Shown here: piece by piece, positions 26,424 to 35,362 of the stretch | How the letters are laid out: the number at the start of each line of letters is the position of its first letter | Position numbering within the stretch: position 1 is the stretch's first letter | Origin: Alkalicoccus luteus | GTDB taxonomy: Bacteria; Bacillota; Bacilli; Bacillales; Salisediminibacteriaceae | DNA length: 64,000 nucleotides | Reading direction: 5' to 3' (one strand) | Assembly: GCA_052061695.1 (NCBI GenBank) | Contig: JBPZEY010000011.1 | Notes under the pieces: generated by a model | The model's input: the letters and a program-made list of their open reading frames with translations, nothing else | What the model was told of the DNA's origin: nothing | Database searches by the model: none | Translations under genes and position numbers: made by a program

Positions 26424-27797
26424 TTATTCCCACATTTTTTTCAGCGTATTTAACGTTTTCTGCGAAGGATTATAACGGATCGGCAGATCAAACTTCGTCG
26501 TTTGCTTTAGAATACTTTTTCGATGTGTAAATGTATCAAAGCTGTCTTTCCCGTGATAGGCTCCATGACCGCTCTCTCCTACCCCGCCAAACGGAAGATA
26601 CGGCGTGCTGATATGCATAATAGTATCGTTGATGCAGCCTCCTCCAAAAGACAGGTTGCTGATAATCATCTGCTCAGTGTCCTTATTTTCGGTGAACAGA
26701 TACAGGGCAAGCGGATTAGGCCTCTCCCGCACAAAATCCAGCACTTCATGCTCATACTGATACGAAACGATCGGCAAAATCGGCCCAAATATTTCATCTT
26801 CCATAACTGGATCATCCAGCTGGACGTCCATCATAATCGTCGGCTCTACCTTTCGGCTGTCCCGATCAAAAGCGCCGCCGTATAATATTTTCTCCTTATC
26901 AAGAAGCTCTGCCAGTCTGTCCACATGCTCTTCCGATATGATTCTTGGATAGCTTCGTTTCCCCCGTACCTCCGGACCGAAGAACCGTTTCGTGTACTGC
27001 ACCACAAGCTTCAAAAACTTTCGGCGCGATGATTCATGAATCAGTACGTAATCCGGAGCAACGCACGTTTGACCAGCATTTAAGAACTTTCCCCATACGA
27101 TCCGTTTCGCTGCAAGCTTCAGGTTGGCATCCTCTGTTACAATAGCGGGGTTTTTACCGCCAAGCTCCAATGTAACAGGAATCAGCCGCTCTGCTGCTTT
27201 AGCCATCACTTTTTTCCCTGTATGCTTAGAGCCCGTAAAGAAGATATAGTCCAGCTTTTGATCCAGAAGAGCTTTCGAAACTTCCGCATCCCCTTCTACA
27301 ACGGCGATATATTCTTCCGCAAAGGTAGCCGTAACAATATCCCGAATGACCATGCTCGTATTGGGCGTCATTTCAGACGGTTTAACAATTGCCGTGTTGC
27401 CAGCGGCAATCGCTCCGATCAGCGGCGTCATCGCAAGCTGGAAGGGATAGTTCCAAGGGCTGATGATCAGTGCGACCCCGTAAGGATCTTTATAGACATA
27501 GCTTTTGCTGCCAACATGGGAAATGGGTGCTTTCTGCTTTTGAGGAGAAGCCCAGTAATCCATGTTTTTGTACATATCCTTAAGTTCACTGTAAAAGAAT
27601 CCGATCTCTGTTAAATATGCTTCGAATTCTCCTTTATTCAAATCCTTTTTCAGCGCCTCCACGATTTGGGATTCCCGCTTTTGAACAGCCTCCTTCAGAA
27701 GCTGGAGCTGCCGTTTACGAAACGCTATCCCCCGCGTATGCCCGCCGTAAAAGTACTCTTTTTGTTTACTGACAAGTGCCTGCATCATTTCCTGCAT
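26424..27797 (-). CDS. Aldehyde dehydrogenase (class 3-like)
   Basis: 457-residue NAD(P)-dependent aldehyde dehydrogenase. Catalytic E211 is in ELGGKNP and the nucleophile C245 is in NAGQTCVAPDY; the nucleotide-binding FTGS motif is at 187-190. The short length and the C-terminal hydrophobic-basic tail resemble B. subtilis YwdH and fatty-aldehyde dehydrogenases acting on long-chain aldehydes. It lies downstream of the MATE gene on the same strand, 95 nt away. Confidence 0.85.
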   Translation of the reverse strand: MQEMMQALVSKQKEYFYGGHTRGIAFRKRQLQLLKEAVQKRESQIVEALKKDLNKGEFEAYLTEIGFFYSELKDMYKNMDYWASPQKQKAPISHVGSKSYVYKDPYGVALIISPWNYPFQLAMTPLIGAIAAGNTAIVKPSEMTPNTSMVIRDIVTATFAEEYIAVVEGDAEVSKALLDQKLDYIFFTGSKHTGKKVMAKAAERLIPVTLELGGKNPAIVTEDANLKLAAKRIVWGKFLNAGQTCVAPDYVLIHESSRRKFLKLVVQYTKRFFGPEVRGKRSYPRIISEEHVDRLAELLDKEKILYGGAFDRDSRKVEPTIMMDVQLDDPVMEDEIFGPILPIVSYQYEHEVLDFVRERPNPLALYLFTENKDTEQMIISNLSFGGGCINDTIMHISTPYLPFGGVGESGHGAYHGKDSFDTFTHRKSILKQTTKFDLPIRYNPSQKTLNTLKKMWE

Positions 27798-27892
27798 TCT
27801 ATATCACGTCCTCATTCAGCATTCCTGCCTGATTAGTCGTCGTTCGCTCCGATAGCGTCACACTCCAGGTTCTCTATGGACCTGTTCCACGT

Positions 27893-29257
27893 TCAATTGC
27901 TCTGCAAACGTGCCTGTCGAAAACGCTGCCTGACGATCTTAAGGCGGTAAGCCAGCATCGCCGCACAGACAGTCAGTCCGATAATTAAGCCGATCCAATA
28001 CCCAAACGGACCGAGCGGCGTCCATACTGCTGCCGCATGTCCTGACGGCAGGCCGATAAGCCAAAATGCTGCCAGCGCCATAAGAAACGGGATATTAACG
28101 TCTTTATAGCCTCGGAGCACTCCTTGGATTGGTGTATTTACCGCATCCGACATTTGAAAGAACACGGCGTACAGCAAAAAGAGGGTGATCAGCTCTGCCA
28201 GCTCCGGATCCTGCGTATATATAAATGCTGCCGGCTCCCTTAGCAGATAAATAATCACCGACGCAGCCACTCCCATAACAGCTGCTCCTATAATACCGAT
28301 TTTCGTATATGAATCCGCATCGTGAAGGCGTTCTGCCCCGGCTTCATAACCTACGGCTATCGTCAGGGCAAAAGCAAAGCTCAGCGGAATCATGTACAGC
28401 AGACTGGCAAAGTTCACTGCTGCCTGATGAGCAGCGATTACCTCTGTCGAATATTGGCTCATAAGGAGGGTTACTGCTGAAAAAATGCTTGTCTCAAAAA
28501 AAATCGTTAACCCGATTGGCATTCCAAGCAGCAGGAGCTCCTTCCATGCTTTTGTGGATATACCGCTCCATCCCCTGTAAATGCCAAATCCGGAAAACGG
28601 GCGCACGCGGGCTGTCGTATAGAAAGTAACCGAAAAAATAAACCAATACGTAATCGCCGACGCATAACCGGCTCCAATCCCGCCAAGTTCCGGAAAGCCG
28701 AATGCCCCAAAAATCAGCACATAGTTGAAGAATGTATTCACCGGCAGAGCCAGCAGCGTGATAACCATTGTTGTGCGGGTCTGTCCAAGTGAATCAATAA
28801 AACCTCTCAGCGCATTGTACAAAAACAGCGGCAGCATACCTGCGGCCAGTCCGATTAAATAGTGCTTTGCTATGTAGGCTGCTTCCGGCTCCAAATCCAT
28901 AAGTGCAAGCACCGGGTCGAGCAAAAAGAAGCCCAGTACGGCAACTGCTGCCGTTAATCCAGCCGCAAGCCACATGCCCTGCTGCACATAAAATGCAGTC
29001 TTTTCACTCTTTCCCGCCCCTGCATTCTGAGCGAGAATAGGCGTCAGCGCCATTAATATTCCCGATACTCCCGTCAAGATCGGGATCCACAACGAGCTCC
29101 CCACCGCTACGCCAGCAAGATCCACGGCTCCGGCATGTCCGGACATGGCGGTATCGATAAAATTCATCATGTACAACCCGACCTGTGTGACTAGGATCGG
29201 CCACATGACAGCAGCCAGCAGGGCCAGCTTTTCTTTTCCTGAATAAGTCTCACGCAT
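27893..29257 (-). CDS. MATE family efflux transporter (NorM-like)
   Basis: 454-residue multidrug/Na+ antiporter with about 12 transmembrane helices. It opens with WPILVTQVGLYMMNFIDTAMSGHAG and has the NorM-type GVSGILMALTPILAQNAGAG segment. It is only distantly similar to the MATE protein at 6888-8237. It lies 77 nt downstream of a TPR-type XRE regulator on the same strand, a possible control gene. Confidence 0.87.
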   Translation of the reverse strand: MRETYSGKEKLALLAAVMWPILVTQVGLYMMNFIDTAMSGHAGAVDLAGVAVGSSLWIPILTGVSGILMALTPILAQNAGAGKSEKTAFYVQQGMWLAAGLTAAVAVLGFFLLDPVLALMDLEPEAAYIAKHYLIGLAAGMLPLFLYNALRGFIDSLGQTRTTMVITLLALPVNTFFNYVLIFGAFGFPELGGIGAGYASAITYWFIFSVTFYTTARVRPFSGFGIYRGWSGISTKAWKELLLLGMPIGLTIFFETSIFSAVTLLMSQYSTEVIAAHQAAVNFASLLYMIPLSFAFALTIAVGYEAGAERLHDADSYTKIGIIGAAVMGVAASVIIYLLREPAAFIYTQDPELAELITLFLLYAVFFQMSDAVNTPIQGVLRGYKDVNIPFLMALAAFWLIGLPSGHAAAVWTPLGPFGYWIGLIIGLTVCAAMLAYRLKIVRQRFRQARLQSN

Positions 29258-29334
29258 TCATGACATGTCCTCTCCTGCTCAATAACGGATTAATCATATC
29301 ATAATTCCGAATGAGGCTGGGAAAGTCTGCTCCT

Positions 29335-30570
29335 TTATGACGAAGGTAAAAGCCTGTTTCCAGCTTTTGTCCGCCAGTAAAGTCCGCCCTTCACATCCTG
29401 CTTGGACAACGCGTGTTCAGCCAGCCAATTATAAAAGTACCGACAGTGCCTCCACTGTACGCGCGTTTCAAAGTAAGGCAGGATCTGCAGCACGATCTCT
29501 TTCGTCTCGTCCATGCTTTGGCTGCAGCAGCTGGAGAGAAATGTAAACAGATGCTTCCAGCCTGTATCGCGGGAGGAAAGCGGATGGTTGGATTCGAATT
29601 CCGCGATGGTTGTCTGTGCATGCGCTGTCCAGGTTCGTGCATCCTCGTACATACCCATCTCCATAAAGACGTGGACGAGTTCATAAATGACTTCCAGCCG
29701 GTCCATCCCATCACGGGAGCGATAGCTTTTCTGCAGCATCGAAGCCGCCTCGGCAGACTGCCCACGCTGTCTGTAATACTTCCCCCGCATCAGCGAGGTC
29801 CGCTCGCCGCTCTCACCGGTGATATTTTGCTGAAGGAGCAGTAGATCGCGCTCCGCTTCCTCTTTCAACCCTGCATATAAAAGTGCCTCCGCTCCTGCCT
29901 CCATCGCTTTCGTACAGCTTTTCACATCGCCTGTCTCAGCAGCGAGCCTTACACATGCAGCAGCATGAAAATAAGCACTCTCTTCATTCTCAGACTCCAG
30001 CATCGTCAGCGCTGCATACAGGTGCAGATCGATCATTTCGTCGACGGCCGGCTGCGTTTCTGCTGCTGCACAATACGCTTGGAGCAGACTGCGGGAGGCA
30101 TGCTCAGGCCATCCTTCAGCATAATATAAAACGCCTCTTGCTTTATGAAGCAGAAATCGGACCCTGCTGTCTGAGGGATGTTCACACTCTGCCTGGTTGT
30201 ACAGCTTCCAGGCCGCGTCAGCTGCATAAGGCTTTTTCAAAAGCTCACGCAGTTTCAACACGAAAAGTAGTGCTGTTTCCTCTCTCCCATCGGCCTGACT
30301 GGCAGAGGGGGTAGTAGACGGCTCCTCTTCAGATAAAAGCGTGGTGTGGAGCAAAAGCCATTCAGCTAAATTGCTGTTCGAATACTTGGTGCTTGTTCCT
30401 TCGGTTAGCTGAAGCCGTTCCCCAAGGGCAGCTGCCAGATTTTCTTCAGGAATGACTCTGCCATTCTCGATTTTACTGTAGTACGAAACGGAGCATAGGC
30501 CGTGACAGACATCCGCCTGTTTCATCTGAAGCTTCTTTCGCTGTGATTTCAGTTGTCTCCACACGGTCAT
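29335..30570 (-). CDS. XRE-family regulator with TPR sensor domain
   Basis: 411-residue protein. Residues about 6-60 form a helix-turn-helix (KQADVCHGLCSVSYYSKIENGR). The rest is helical with TPR-like repeats, the layout of Rgg/PlcR/AimR-like (RRNPP) regulators that bind short peptides. No small peptide gene with a secretion signal was recognised next to it. It is followed on the same strand by the MATE pump gene. Confidence 0.78.
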   Translation of the reverse strand: MTVWRQLKSQRKKLQMKQADVCHGLCSVSYYSKIENGRVIPEENLAAALGERLQLTEGTSTKYSNSNLAEWLLLHTTLLSEEEPSTTPSASQADGREETALLFVLKLRELLKKPYAADAAWKLYNQAECEHPSDSRVRFLLHKARGVLYYAEGWPEHASRSLLQAYCAAAETQPAVDEMIDLHLYAALTMLESENEESAYFHAAACVRLAAETGDVKSCTKAMEAGAEALLYAGLKEEAERDLLLLQQNITGESGERTSLMRGKYYRQRGQSAEAASMLQKSYRSRDGMDRLEVIYELVHVFMEMGMYEDARTWTAHAQTTIAEFESNHPLSSRDTGWKHLFTFLSSCCSQSMDETKEIVLQILPYFETRVQWRHCRYFYNWLAEHALSKQDVKGGLYWRTKAGNRLLPSS

Positions 30571-31070
30571 CAGTCCTTAACAAAACCTTTTAATGGTAAT
30601 TATTTAATTTCATTATACCCCACTCCATCTATCTTTTACACGAATTTCTCGCATGATACAATCTTCAAGGATGCGGACTGACCGGCAGCTTCACAGTTCC
30701 AGGAGCATCTGCCGCTCTTCATTCAAGTCGCTTCCCTCGTTACTGGTTTCCTCTGCTCCAGAAGCTCTCAGGGAGACCGCTGTAAATGCTTCACGTGTTA
30801 CTCAGACGAAGCACAAACTTTCCATCAGCTCGTATGTAATCACCTGGCAGGCAGCCTGGGAGACGTAGTTTTTTCAATCGCGTTCGCAGGTGAAGCAAAA
30901 GGCTGAGACATTTAGTCTTACAGCTGCAAAACAGCTGCTTCATTTTCCGGGACGTCTGATGTGTTTGATGATTTTATAGAATTTTTGATACGGAAAACGG
31001 TACAAAACATTGTATGGTCGTAGAATGTAGTTTAGTAGGAAAGCAAATAAGTGAACGGAGGAAGATAGTT
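30571..31070. other. 500-nt intergenic region with divergent promoters
   Basis: For the XRE gene (minus strand) there is a good -10, TATAAT (complement at 30612-30617), with a weak TGTAAA 17 nt upstream (30635-30640). For mreBH, TTGATA at 30985-30990 may be a -35 element but no good -10 follows. The middle 30650-30960 has no gene that I can support; an open frame at 30653-30868 lacks a ribosome binding site. Confidence 0.4.
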
Positions 31071-32075
31071 ATGTTTTCAGCTCTGCAAATCGGAATTGAC
31101 TTAGGAACGGCAAACCTGCTCGTATATACAAAAGAGAAAGGAATGATTTTAAACGAACCCTCTGTGGTTGCGCTCGACACCGGTACCGGTGAGGTGCTGG
31201 CTGTTGGAGAGGAAGCAAAGCAGATGGTCGGGAAAACGCCGGGCAATATCGTGGCGATACGTCCAATGAAAGACGGCGTTATTGCAGATTATGATGTAAC
31301 GACAGACTTGATCAAGCATTTAATGCGAAAAGCATCTAAAAAACTTGGTACAGCGATCCGCAAGCCAAATGTTGTCGTATGCACACCATCCGGGGCAACA
31401 TCTGTTGAAAAGCGCGCCATCCAAGACGCGGTTCGTCAGAGCGGTGCGAAAGATGTACAGCTCATCGAAGAACCGGTTGCAGCTGCGATCGGGGCAGATC
31501 TTCCAGTGGAAGAGCCTGTGGCAAACGTTATCGTCGATATCGGCGGTGGCACGACAGAAGTGGCGATCATTTCCTTTGGCGGTATCGTCTCAAGCCATTC
31601 TCTTCGAGTAGGCGGCGATCGGCTGGACGAGGATATCGTTCAATACATTCGGAAAAAGTATCATCTGATGATCGGCACACGTACAGCAGAGGAAATTAAA
31701 ATGGAAATCGGCCATGCACTCGTGCAGCATGACGAGCAAAAAATGGAAATCCGGGGACGTGACTTGGTCAGCGGCCTTCCGCATACGATCGAAATAACGT
31801 CTACGGAAATTCAGGAAGCTATCAATGAAGCAATGCAGCAAATTTTGGAGACGATTAAAGCAACACTGGAAGACTGTCCTCCTGAATTGAGCGGGGACAT
31901 CGTTGACCGTGGCGTTATGCTTACTGGCGGCGGCTCGCTCCTGCAAGGAATGGAACAATGGCTGTCTGATGAAATTGTAGTTCCTGTACACCAGGCACCA
32001 AATCCTCTGGAATCCGTTGCGATCGGCACTGGAAAATCATTAAAGATGCTCAAGAGCCTTCGAAAAGCCAACTAA
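31071..32075 (+). CDS. mreBH: Rod shape-determining protein MreBH
   Basis: 334-residue actin-like ATPase that guides peptidoglycan synthesis along the cell cylinder. The ATP-binding motifs IGIDLGTANLLVY, VVDIGGGTTEVAIISFGG-like IVDIGGGTTEVAIIS and GVMLTGGG are present. The phrases VVVCTPSGATSVEKRAI and GADLPVEEPVANV match the MreBH paralogue better than MreB or Mbl, as I recall them. ATG 31071 follows GGAGGAAG. It is monocistronic, ending at the terminator at 32091. Confidence 0.85.
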   Translation: MFSALQIGIDLGTANLLVYTKEKGMILNEPSVVALDTGTGEVLAVGEEAKQMVGKTPGNIVAIRPMKDGVIADYDVTTDLIKHLMRKASKKLGTAIRKPNVVVCTPSGATSVEKRAIQDAVRQSGAKDVQLIEEPVAAAIGADLPVEEPVANVIVDIGGGTTEVAIISFGGIVSSHSLRVGGDRLDEDIVQYIRKKYHLMIGTRTAEEIKMEIGHALVQHDEQKMEIRGRDLVSGLPHTIEITSTEIQEAINEAMQQILETIKATLEDCPPELSGDIVDRGVMLTGGGSLLQGMEQWLSDEIVVPVHQAPNPLESVAIGTGKSLKMLKSLRKAN

Positions 32076-32090
32076 CGAAAAGAGCGTTTG

Positions 32091-32136
32091 AAAAAAGAGC
32101 TGTGCTGCCGAATGTCCGGTGTGCACAGCTCTTTTT
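32091..32136. terminator. Intrinsic terminator after mreBH
   Basis: AAAAAGAGCTGTG / CACAGCTCTTTTT stem of 13 bp with an 18-nt loop. It lies between convergent mreBH and the carbonic anhydrase gene and is usable from both sides. Confidence 0.8.
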
Positions 32137-32142
32137 CATCAC

Positions 32143-32718
32143 TTATTCAACTATATCTTCTTCCGGTTTCACAACCCATTCAAGCTCGCCGTTTTCGATG
32201 TGAAACAACGCTCCAAAGACCGGTACTTGACGCTCTGCCTGCTTATACACGTCCAGCTGCTGCACGTTGTGCACCTGCTGCTGCACATTATAACGCTCCA
32301 GCGTTTCCCCGTCTTCCGGAATCTCTCCTTCAAAACCACTGACAGAAGTTCGCACATGCTGAATCCAGTTTTCGAGCACTTCTGGATGAGGCTCCGCTTT
32401 TGTTGCCTGCACGCCGCCGCAGTGCGTATGCCCTAAAATAAGAATATAATGGACCTTCAATACATTGATTGCATAGTACAGGCTTGATTCAACGCTCGCA
32501 TCTCCTTCAACTATCTGATTTGCGATGTTGCGGTGGATGAAAAGGCGTCCGAGCGGCTGGCCCGTAACGGTTGTAGGTGATGTACGTGAATCACAGCATG
32601 CCAGCACATAAAATGTTGGAGACTGGCCTTTGGAAAGTTCTTCAAAGTATGCTTTGTTTTTTTGTAACTGCTGGCCTTTAAATTCCTGCTGTGCTTTTTC
32701 CATATCATTTACTCTCAT
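32143..32718 (-). CDS. Beta-class carbonic anhydrase
   Basis: 191-residue zinc enzyme converting CO2 and bicarbonate. Zinc ligands are C41 (CxDxR, C41-D43-R45), H97 and C100 (HTHC). The chosen start is ATG 32718 with GGAGGG about 11 nt upstream; ATG 32703 is an alternative that would remove five residues. It is a single gene. Confidence 0.87.
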   Translation of the reverse strand: MRVNDMEKAQQEFKGQQLQKNKAYFEELSKGQSPTFYVLACCDSRTSPTTVTGQPLGRLFIHRNIANQIVEGDASVESSLYYAINVLKVHYILILGHTHCGGVQATKAEPHPEVLENWIQHVRTSVSGFEGEIPEDGETLERYNVQQQVHNVQQLDVYKQAERQVPVFGALFHIENGELEWVVKPEEDIVE

Positions 32719-32836
32719 AACCTGCAAATCCCTCCAGTTCGACCGGCTGAGCGGCGGTTTTAAATAGTATCGCAAAAAGAGCCTCCAAGCGCAAGCGCCT
32801 TTTCATTAGCTTGCAAGCCGCATAAGTGCATGTACG

Positions 32837-32877
32837 AAAAGAACGGCATGCCCATTTGATAGATGGCCATGCCGCTC
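32837..32877 (-). terminator. Intrinsic terminator of the lmo0937-type gene
   Basis: Minus-strand reading: CGGCATGGCCAT / ATGGGCATGCCG stem followed by TTCTTTTC, 3 nt after the stop codon of the small membrane protein gene. Confidence 0.7.
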
Positions 32878-32879
32878 AT

Positions 32880-33017
32880 TCAGCGTCCCCGGATCATTCG
32901 AATAATGAAGACGACAAGTACAACAATTAATACTAAATGTATAAAGCCCCCTGCTACATCAATGATCAGACCAACGAGCCAGATCAGAAGCAGAATCGAA
33001 ATTATAGTCCAAAGCAT
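32880..33017 (-). CDS. lmo0937 family small membrane protein
   Basis: 45-residue protein, MLWTIISILLLIWLVG followed by a short GG turn and a second hydrophobic helix ending in RMIRGR. This matches the lmo0937 family of tiny two-helix membrane proteins common in Firmicutes. ATG 33017 follows AGGAGG by 7 nt. Function is unknown; some relatives are stress-induced. It has its own terminator. Confidence 0.8.
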   Translation of the reverse strand: MLWTIISILLLIWLVGLIIDVAGGFIHLVLIVVLVVFIIRMIRGR

Positions 33018-33080
33018 GTCCTCTCCTCCTTTCTATCATCTAATGCCCTATTTCCTTTTTACTTTCGAGTGAAACCTCGT

Positions 33081-33971
33081 TTAGCTCCAGCCGGTAATAA
33101 ACGGAATTCTCTGTTTTAAAACCGTGATTTCCACTTCGCCCGCTTTACGCAATTCGCCGTCCAGATCGAGTTTTTTTGGCGGATCCGTTTTCAGCATGAT
33201 CTCGCTTCCCTGAAGCCAGGAAACGTTCTTCGCATCTTCAATCGAAGAAGAGGTGAGCTTCTGCTGCAGCCATTCCCCGAAAACCGATCTTCCTCCAACT
33301 TTAATGATAAACAAATCCAGTTTCCCATCCGTCATGCTGATCGTTTCTGATGGAAGTTCAGATGTTCCTAAAAATCCACCGTTAGCAGCAAGAATCATCA
33401 CTGCCTCGCCGCGGTAGTGTTCGCCGTCCACTTCCATCGAGTAGGTAAATGGCTCCGCTTCTCTCATCGTCTGCCAGGCACTGATAAAATAGCTGACTCT
33501 TCCCGTTTTTTCCTTTAAGTCCGGATCAATATTTTCCGACGTATCTGCAATAAGGCCGAGCCCAGCAAAGTTAATAAATGCCTCATCCCCGCAGAGACCG
33601 GCATCGAGCAGGATTGGTTCTTTTCGTAAAGAAGCTTTACATGCTTCAAGCGGCTTGAGTGGAAGCTGCAGTGAACGGGCTGTATCGTTGCAAGTTCCGG
33701 CTGGCAGAATCGCAACTTCCGGTATATGCTGCCGTGACCGAATCCCTTCAACTGCCAAATGAACGGTGCCGTCTCCTCCAAGAATCCACAGCTTGTCCAT
33801 TTCATTTTGATCATTGCGCAGAAACGTCAACGTTTCTTCGGCTGTCTCAGCGCTGTAAACCTGCAGGATTTCTACCTCTTCTTCGATCACTTCCCGCAGA
33901 TCATTCACCAGGCTGTCCTCACCGGCATTTCCGGCATGGCGGTTATGAAGAAGTACACTTTTTCTTACCAT
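33081..33971 (-). CDS. YegS/BmrU-type lipid (diacylglycerol) kinase
   Basis: 296-residue kinase of the diacylglycerol kinase catalytic family, phosphorylating diacylglycerol or a similar lipid at the membrane. The nucleotide loop GGDGTVH is at 65-71 and is preceded by NRHAGN. GAEITVL-like VEITVLKQRIPF closes the C-terminal sandwich. ATG 33971 follows AAGGTG by 7 nt. It is divergent from the glycosyltransferase gene, 152 nt away. Confidence 0.83.
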   Translation of the reverse strand: MVRKSVLLHNRHAGNAGEDSLVNDLREVIEEEVEILQVYSAETAEETLTFLRNDQNEMDKLWILGGDGTVHLAVEGIRSRQHIPEVAILPAGTCNDTARSLQLPLKPLEACKASLRKEPILLDAGLCGDEAFINFAGLGLIADTSENIDPDLKEKTGRVSYFISAWQTMREAEPFTYSMEVDGEHYRGEAVMILAANGGFLGTSELPSETISMTDGKLDLFIIKVGGRSVFGEWLQQKLTSSSIEDAKNVSWLQGSEIMLKTDPPKKLDLDGELRKAGEVEITVLKQRIPFITGWS

Positions 33972-34123
33972 CCTGCTACACCTTCTCCCGATTCGTAATC
34001 TGTGAATACTATCCCCTTTTCCCTTTTTCAGGAACGAGCAATCATTTCAATAGTTGTTCAAAGCAAGTAAATAGGTAATGCAGACTGATCATGATAAACT
34101 AACTGGCAAGAGGTGATGTACTC

Positions 34124-35239
34124 GTGATGTGGGCGGCGCTTGCAACACTAATTATTGTTCTGTTTATCGCTATTCAATGGTTTGTCGGACTGCAGAAAAT
34201 CCCTCTCCTCGTAAAAGAGACGGTCCCTGACAGTAAAGAATCCGTAAGCATTGTTGTTGCTGCGCGAAATGAAGAGAAACGAATTTTTTCTGCTGTAAAA
34301 ACGATGCTCGATCTGCACGCTGAACAGCTGGAAGTCATCGTGGTGAATGATCGATCCACCGATCGCACGGCAGATGAACTGCGCCGGCTCCAGGAATACG
34401 ATGACAAGGCCCGCCTTCGCGTCATTCACATTGAATCACTGCCAGACGGATGGCTCGGTAAAAATCATGCTCTCTACCGCGGGGCTGCTGCCGCATCTAA
34501 CAAATGGCTGTTATTTACCGATGCCGACATTTACTTTCAGCCCCCCACGCTTCAGAAAGCGGTCGGATGGTGCTTGGAGCATCAGCTGGATCATCTGGCT
34601 CTCATTCCTGAAAACAGAGGCGGCACCAGCATGTATCGAGCTTTTCACAGCTATTGGAGCATCATCGGCATATGGAACTTCATCCAGTTGAAGCACGCAG
34701 GCATCGGCGCGTTCAATATGATGAAAAAGTCTGTTTATGAAGCCTGTGGGACGCATCGATCGCTCCGCACCGCTCCGGACGATGATCTGAAGCTCGGGAA
34801 GCGGCTTGTCAGGTTAGGCTTCCGTCAGCAGCTTGGACTTGGTTCCGGCCTTGTGAGTGTTCAATGGTATGAATCGATTCCTGAGACCGTCCAAGGATTG
34901 GAAAAAAACTTATTTGCCTTTATGCGCTATTATTTCAGCGCAGTCTTTTTCTTTACCGTTTTACTGGCGTTTCTTCATATCGTGCCGTTTATCGGGGTGT
35001 TCACGATCCCTTCTGCTGCTGGGTACATATGGGGCTCTGTGCTTGCCGTATACGTCTTCATGTATGCCTGGAACAGCAGACTGACCGGAGAACCAGCGCT
35101 TCACGTACTCGCTATGCCGGCTGCAGCTGCGGTGTTTCTTTACAGCCTGAACCGCTCCGCCTACAAAACTTGGCGCCGGGGAGGAGTAGAGTGGCGCGGC
35201 ACTGTCTATCCCCTCAGCGAGTTAAAGCGGAAATCATAA
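34124..35239 (+). CDS. Membrane family 2 glycosyltransferase (CrtQ/HpnB-like)
   Basis: 371-residue glycosyltransferase with an N-terminal helix, a GT-A domain (ARNEEKRI, VNDRSTDRT, metal-binding DAD in FTDADIYF) and three C-terminal helices. The last block, WRRGGVEWRGTVYPL, is typical of carotenoid- or hopanoid-associated enzymes (CrtQ, HpnB) as I recall. No carotenoid or hopanoid gene is nearby, so the acceptor is unknown. It starts at GTG 34124 or ATG 34127, with GAGGTG upstream. Confidence 0.78.
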   Translation: MMWAALATLIIVLFIAIQWFVGLQKIPLLVKETVPDSKESVSIVVAARNEEKRIFSAVKTMLDLHAEQLEVIVVNDRSTDRTADELRRLQEYDDKARLRVIHIESLPDGWLGKNHALYRGAAAASNKWLLFTDADIYFQPPTLQKAVGWCLEHQLDHLALIPENRGGTSMYRAFHSYWSIIGIWNFIQLKHAGIGAFNMMKKSVYEACGTHRSLRTAPDDDLKLGKRLVRLGFRQQLGLGSGLVSVQWYESIPETVQGLEKNLFAFMRYYFSAVFFFTVLLAFLHIVPFIGVFTIPSAAGYIWGSVLAVYVFMYAWNSRLTGEPALHVLAMPAAAAVFLYSLNRSAYKTWRRGGVEWRGTVYPLSELKRKS

Positions 35240-35289
35240 TACGACCAAAAAAGAGACAATCGCTTATCCATTATTTTCTGTTATGATAG

Positions 35290-35324
35290 GATCATAGACT
35301 GGCATCTATGCCGGTCTATGGATC
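35290..35324 (+). promoter_or_regulatory. Perfectly placed palindrome before the YtvI-like gene
   Basis: GATC-ATAGACTGGCAT-CT-ATGCCGGTCTAT-G-GATC: a 12-bp arm with one mismatch inside GATC repeats. It lies directly downstream of a possible -10 (TATGAT, 35282-35287). No T-run follows, so it is not a terminator; an operator or leader hairpin is more likely. Confidence 0.4.
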
Positions 35325-35362
35325 ATGCACTTATACCTATTTAGGAGTCTGGAGGGATGACA

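Noticed and set aside
30653..30868. 71-codon open frame upstream of mreBH
   Set aside because: No ribosome binding site, unusual serine/arginine-rich composition and no recognisable family.
30600..30970. Possible T-box leader or antisense RNA in the 500-nt gap before mreBH
   Set aside because: No T-box consensus and no stable conserved fold could be recognised by eye.
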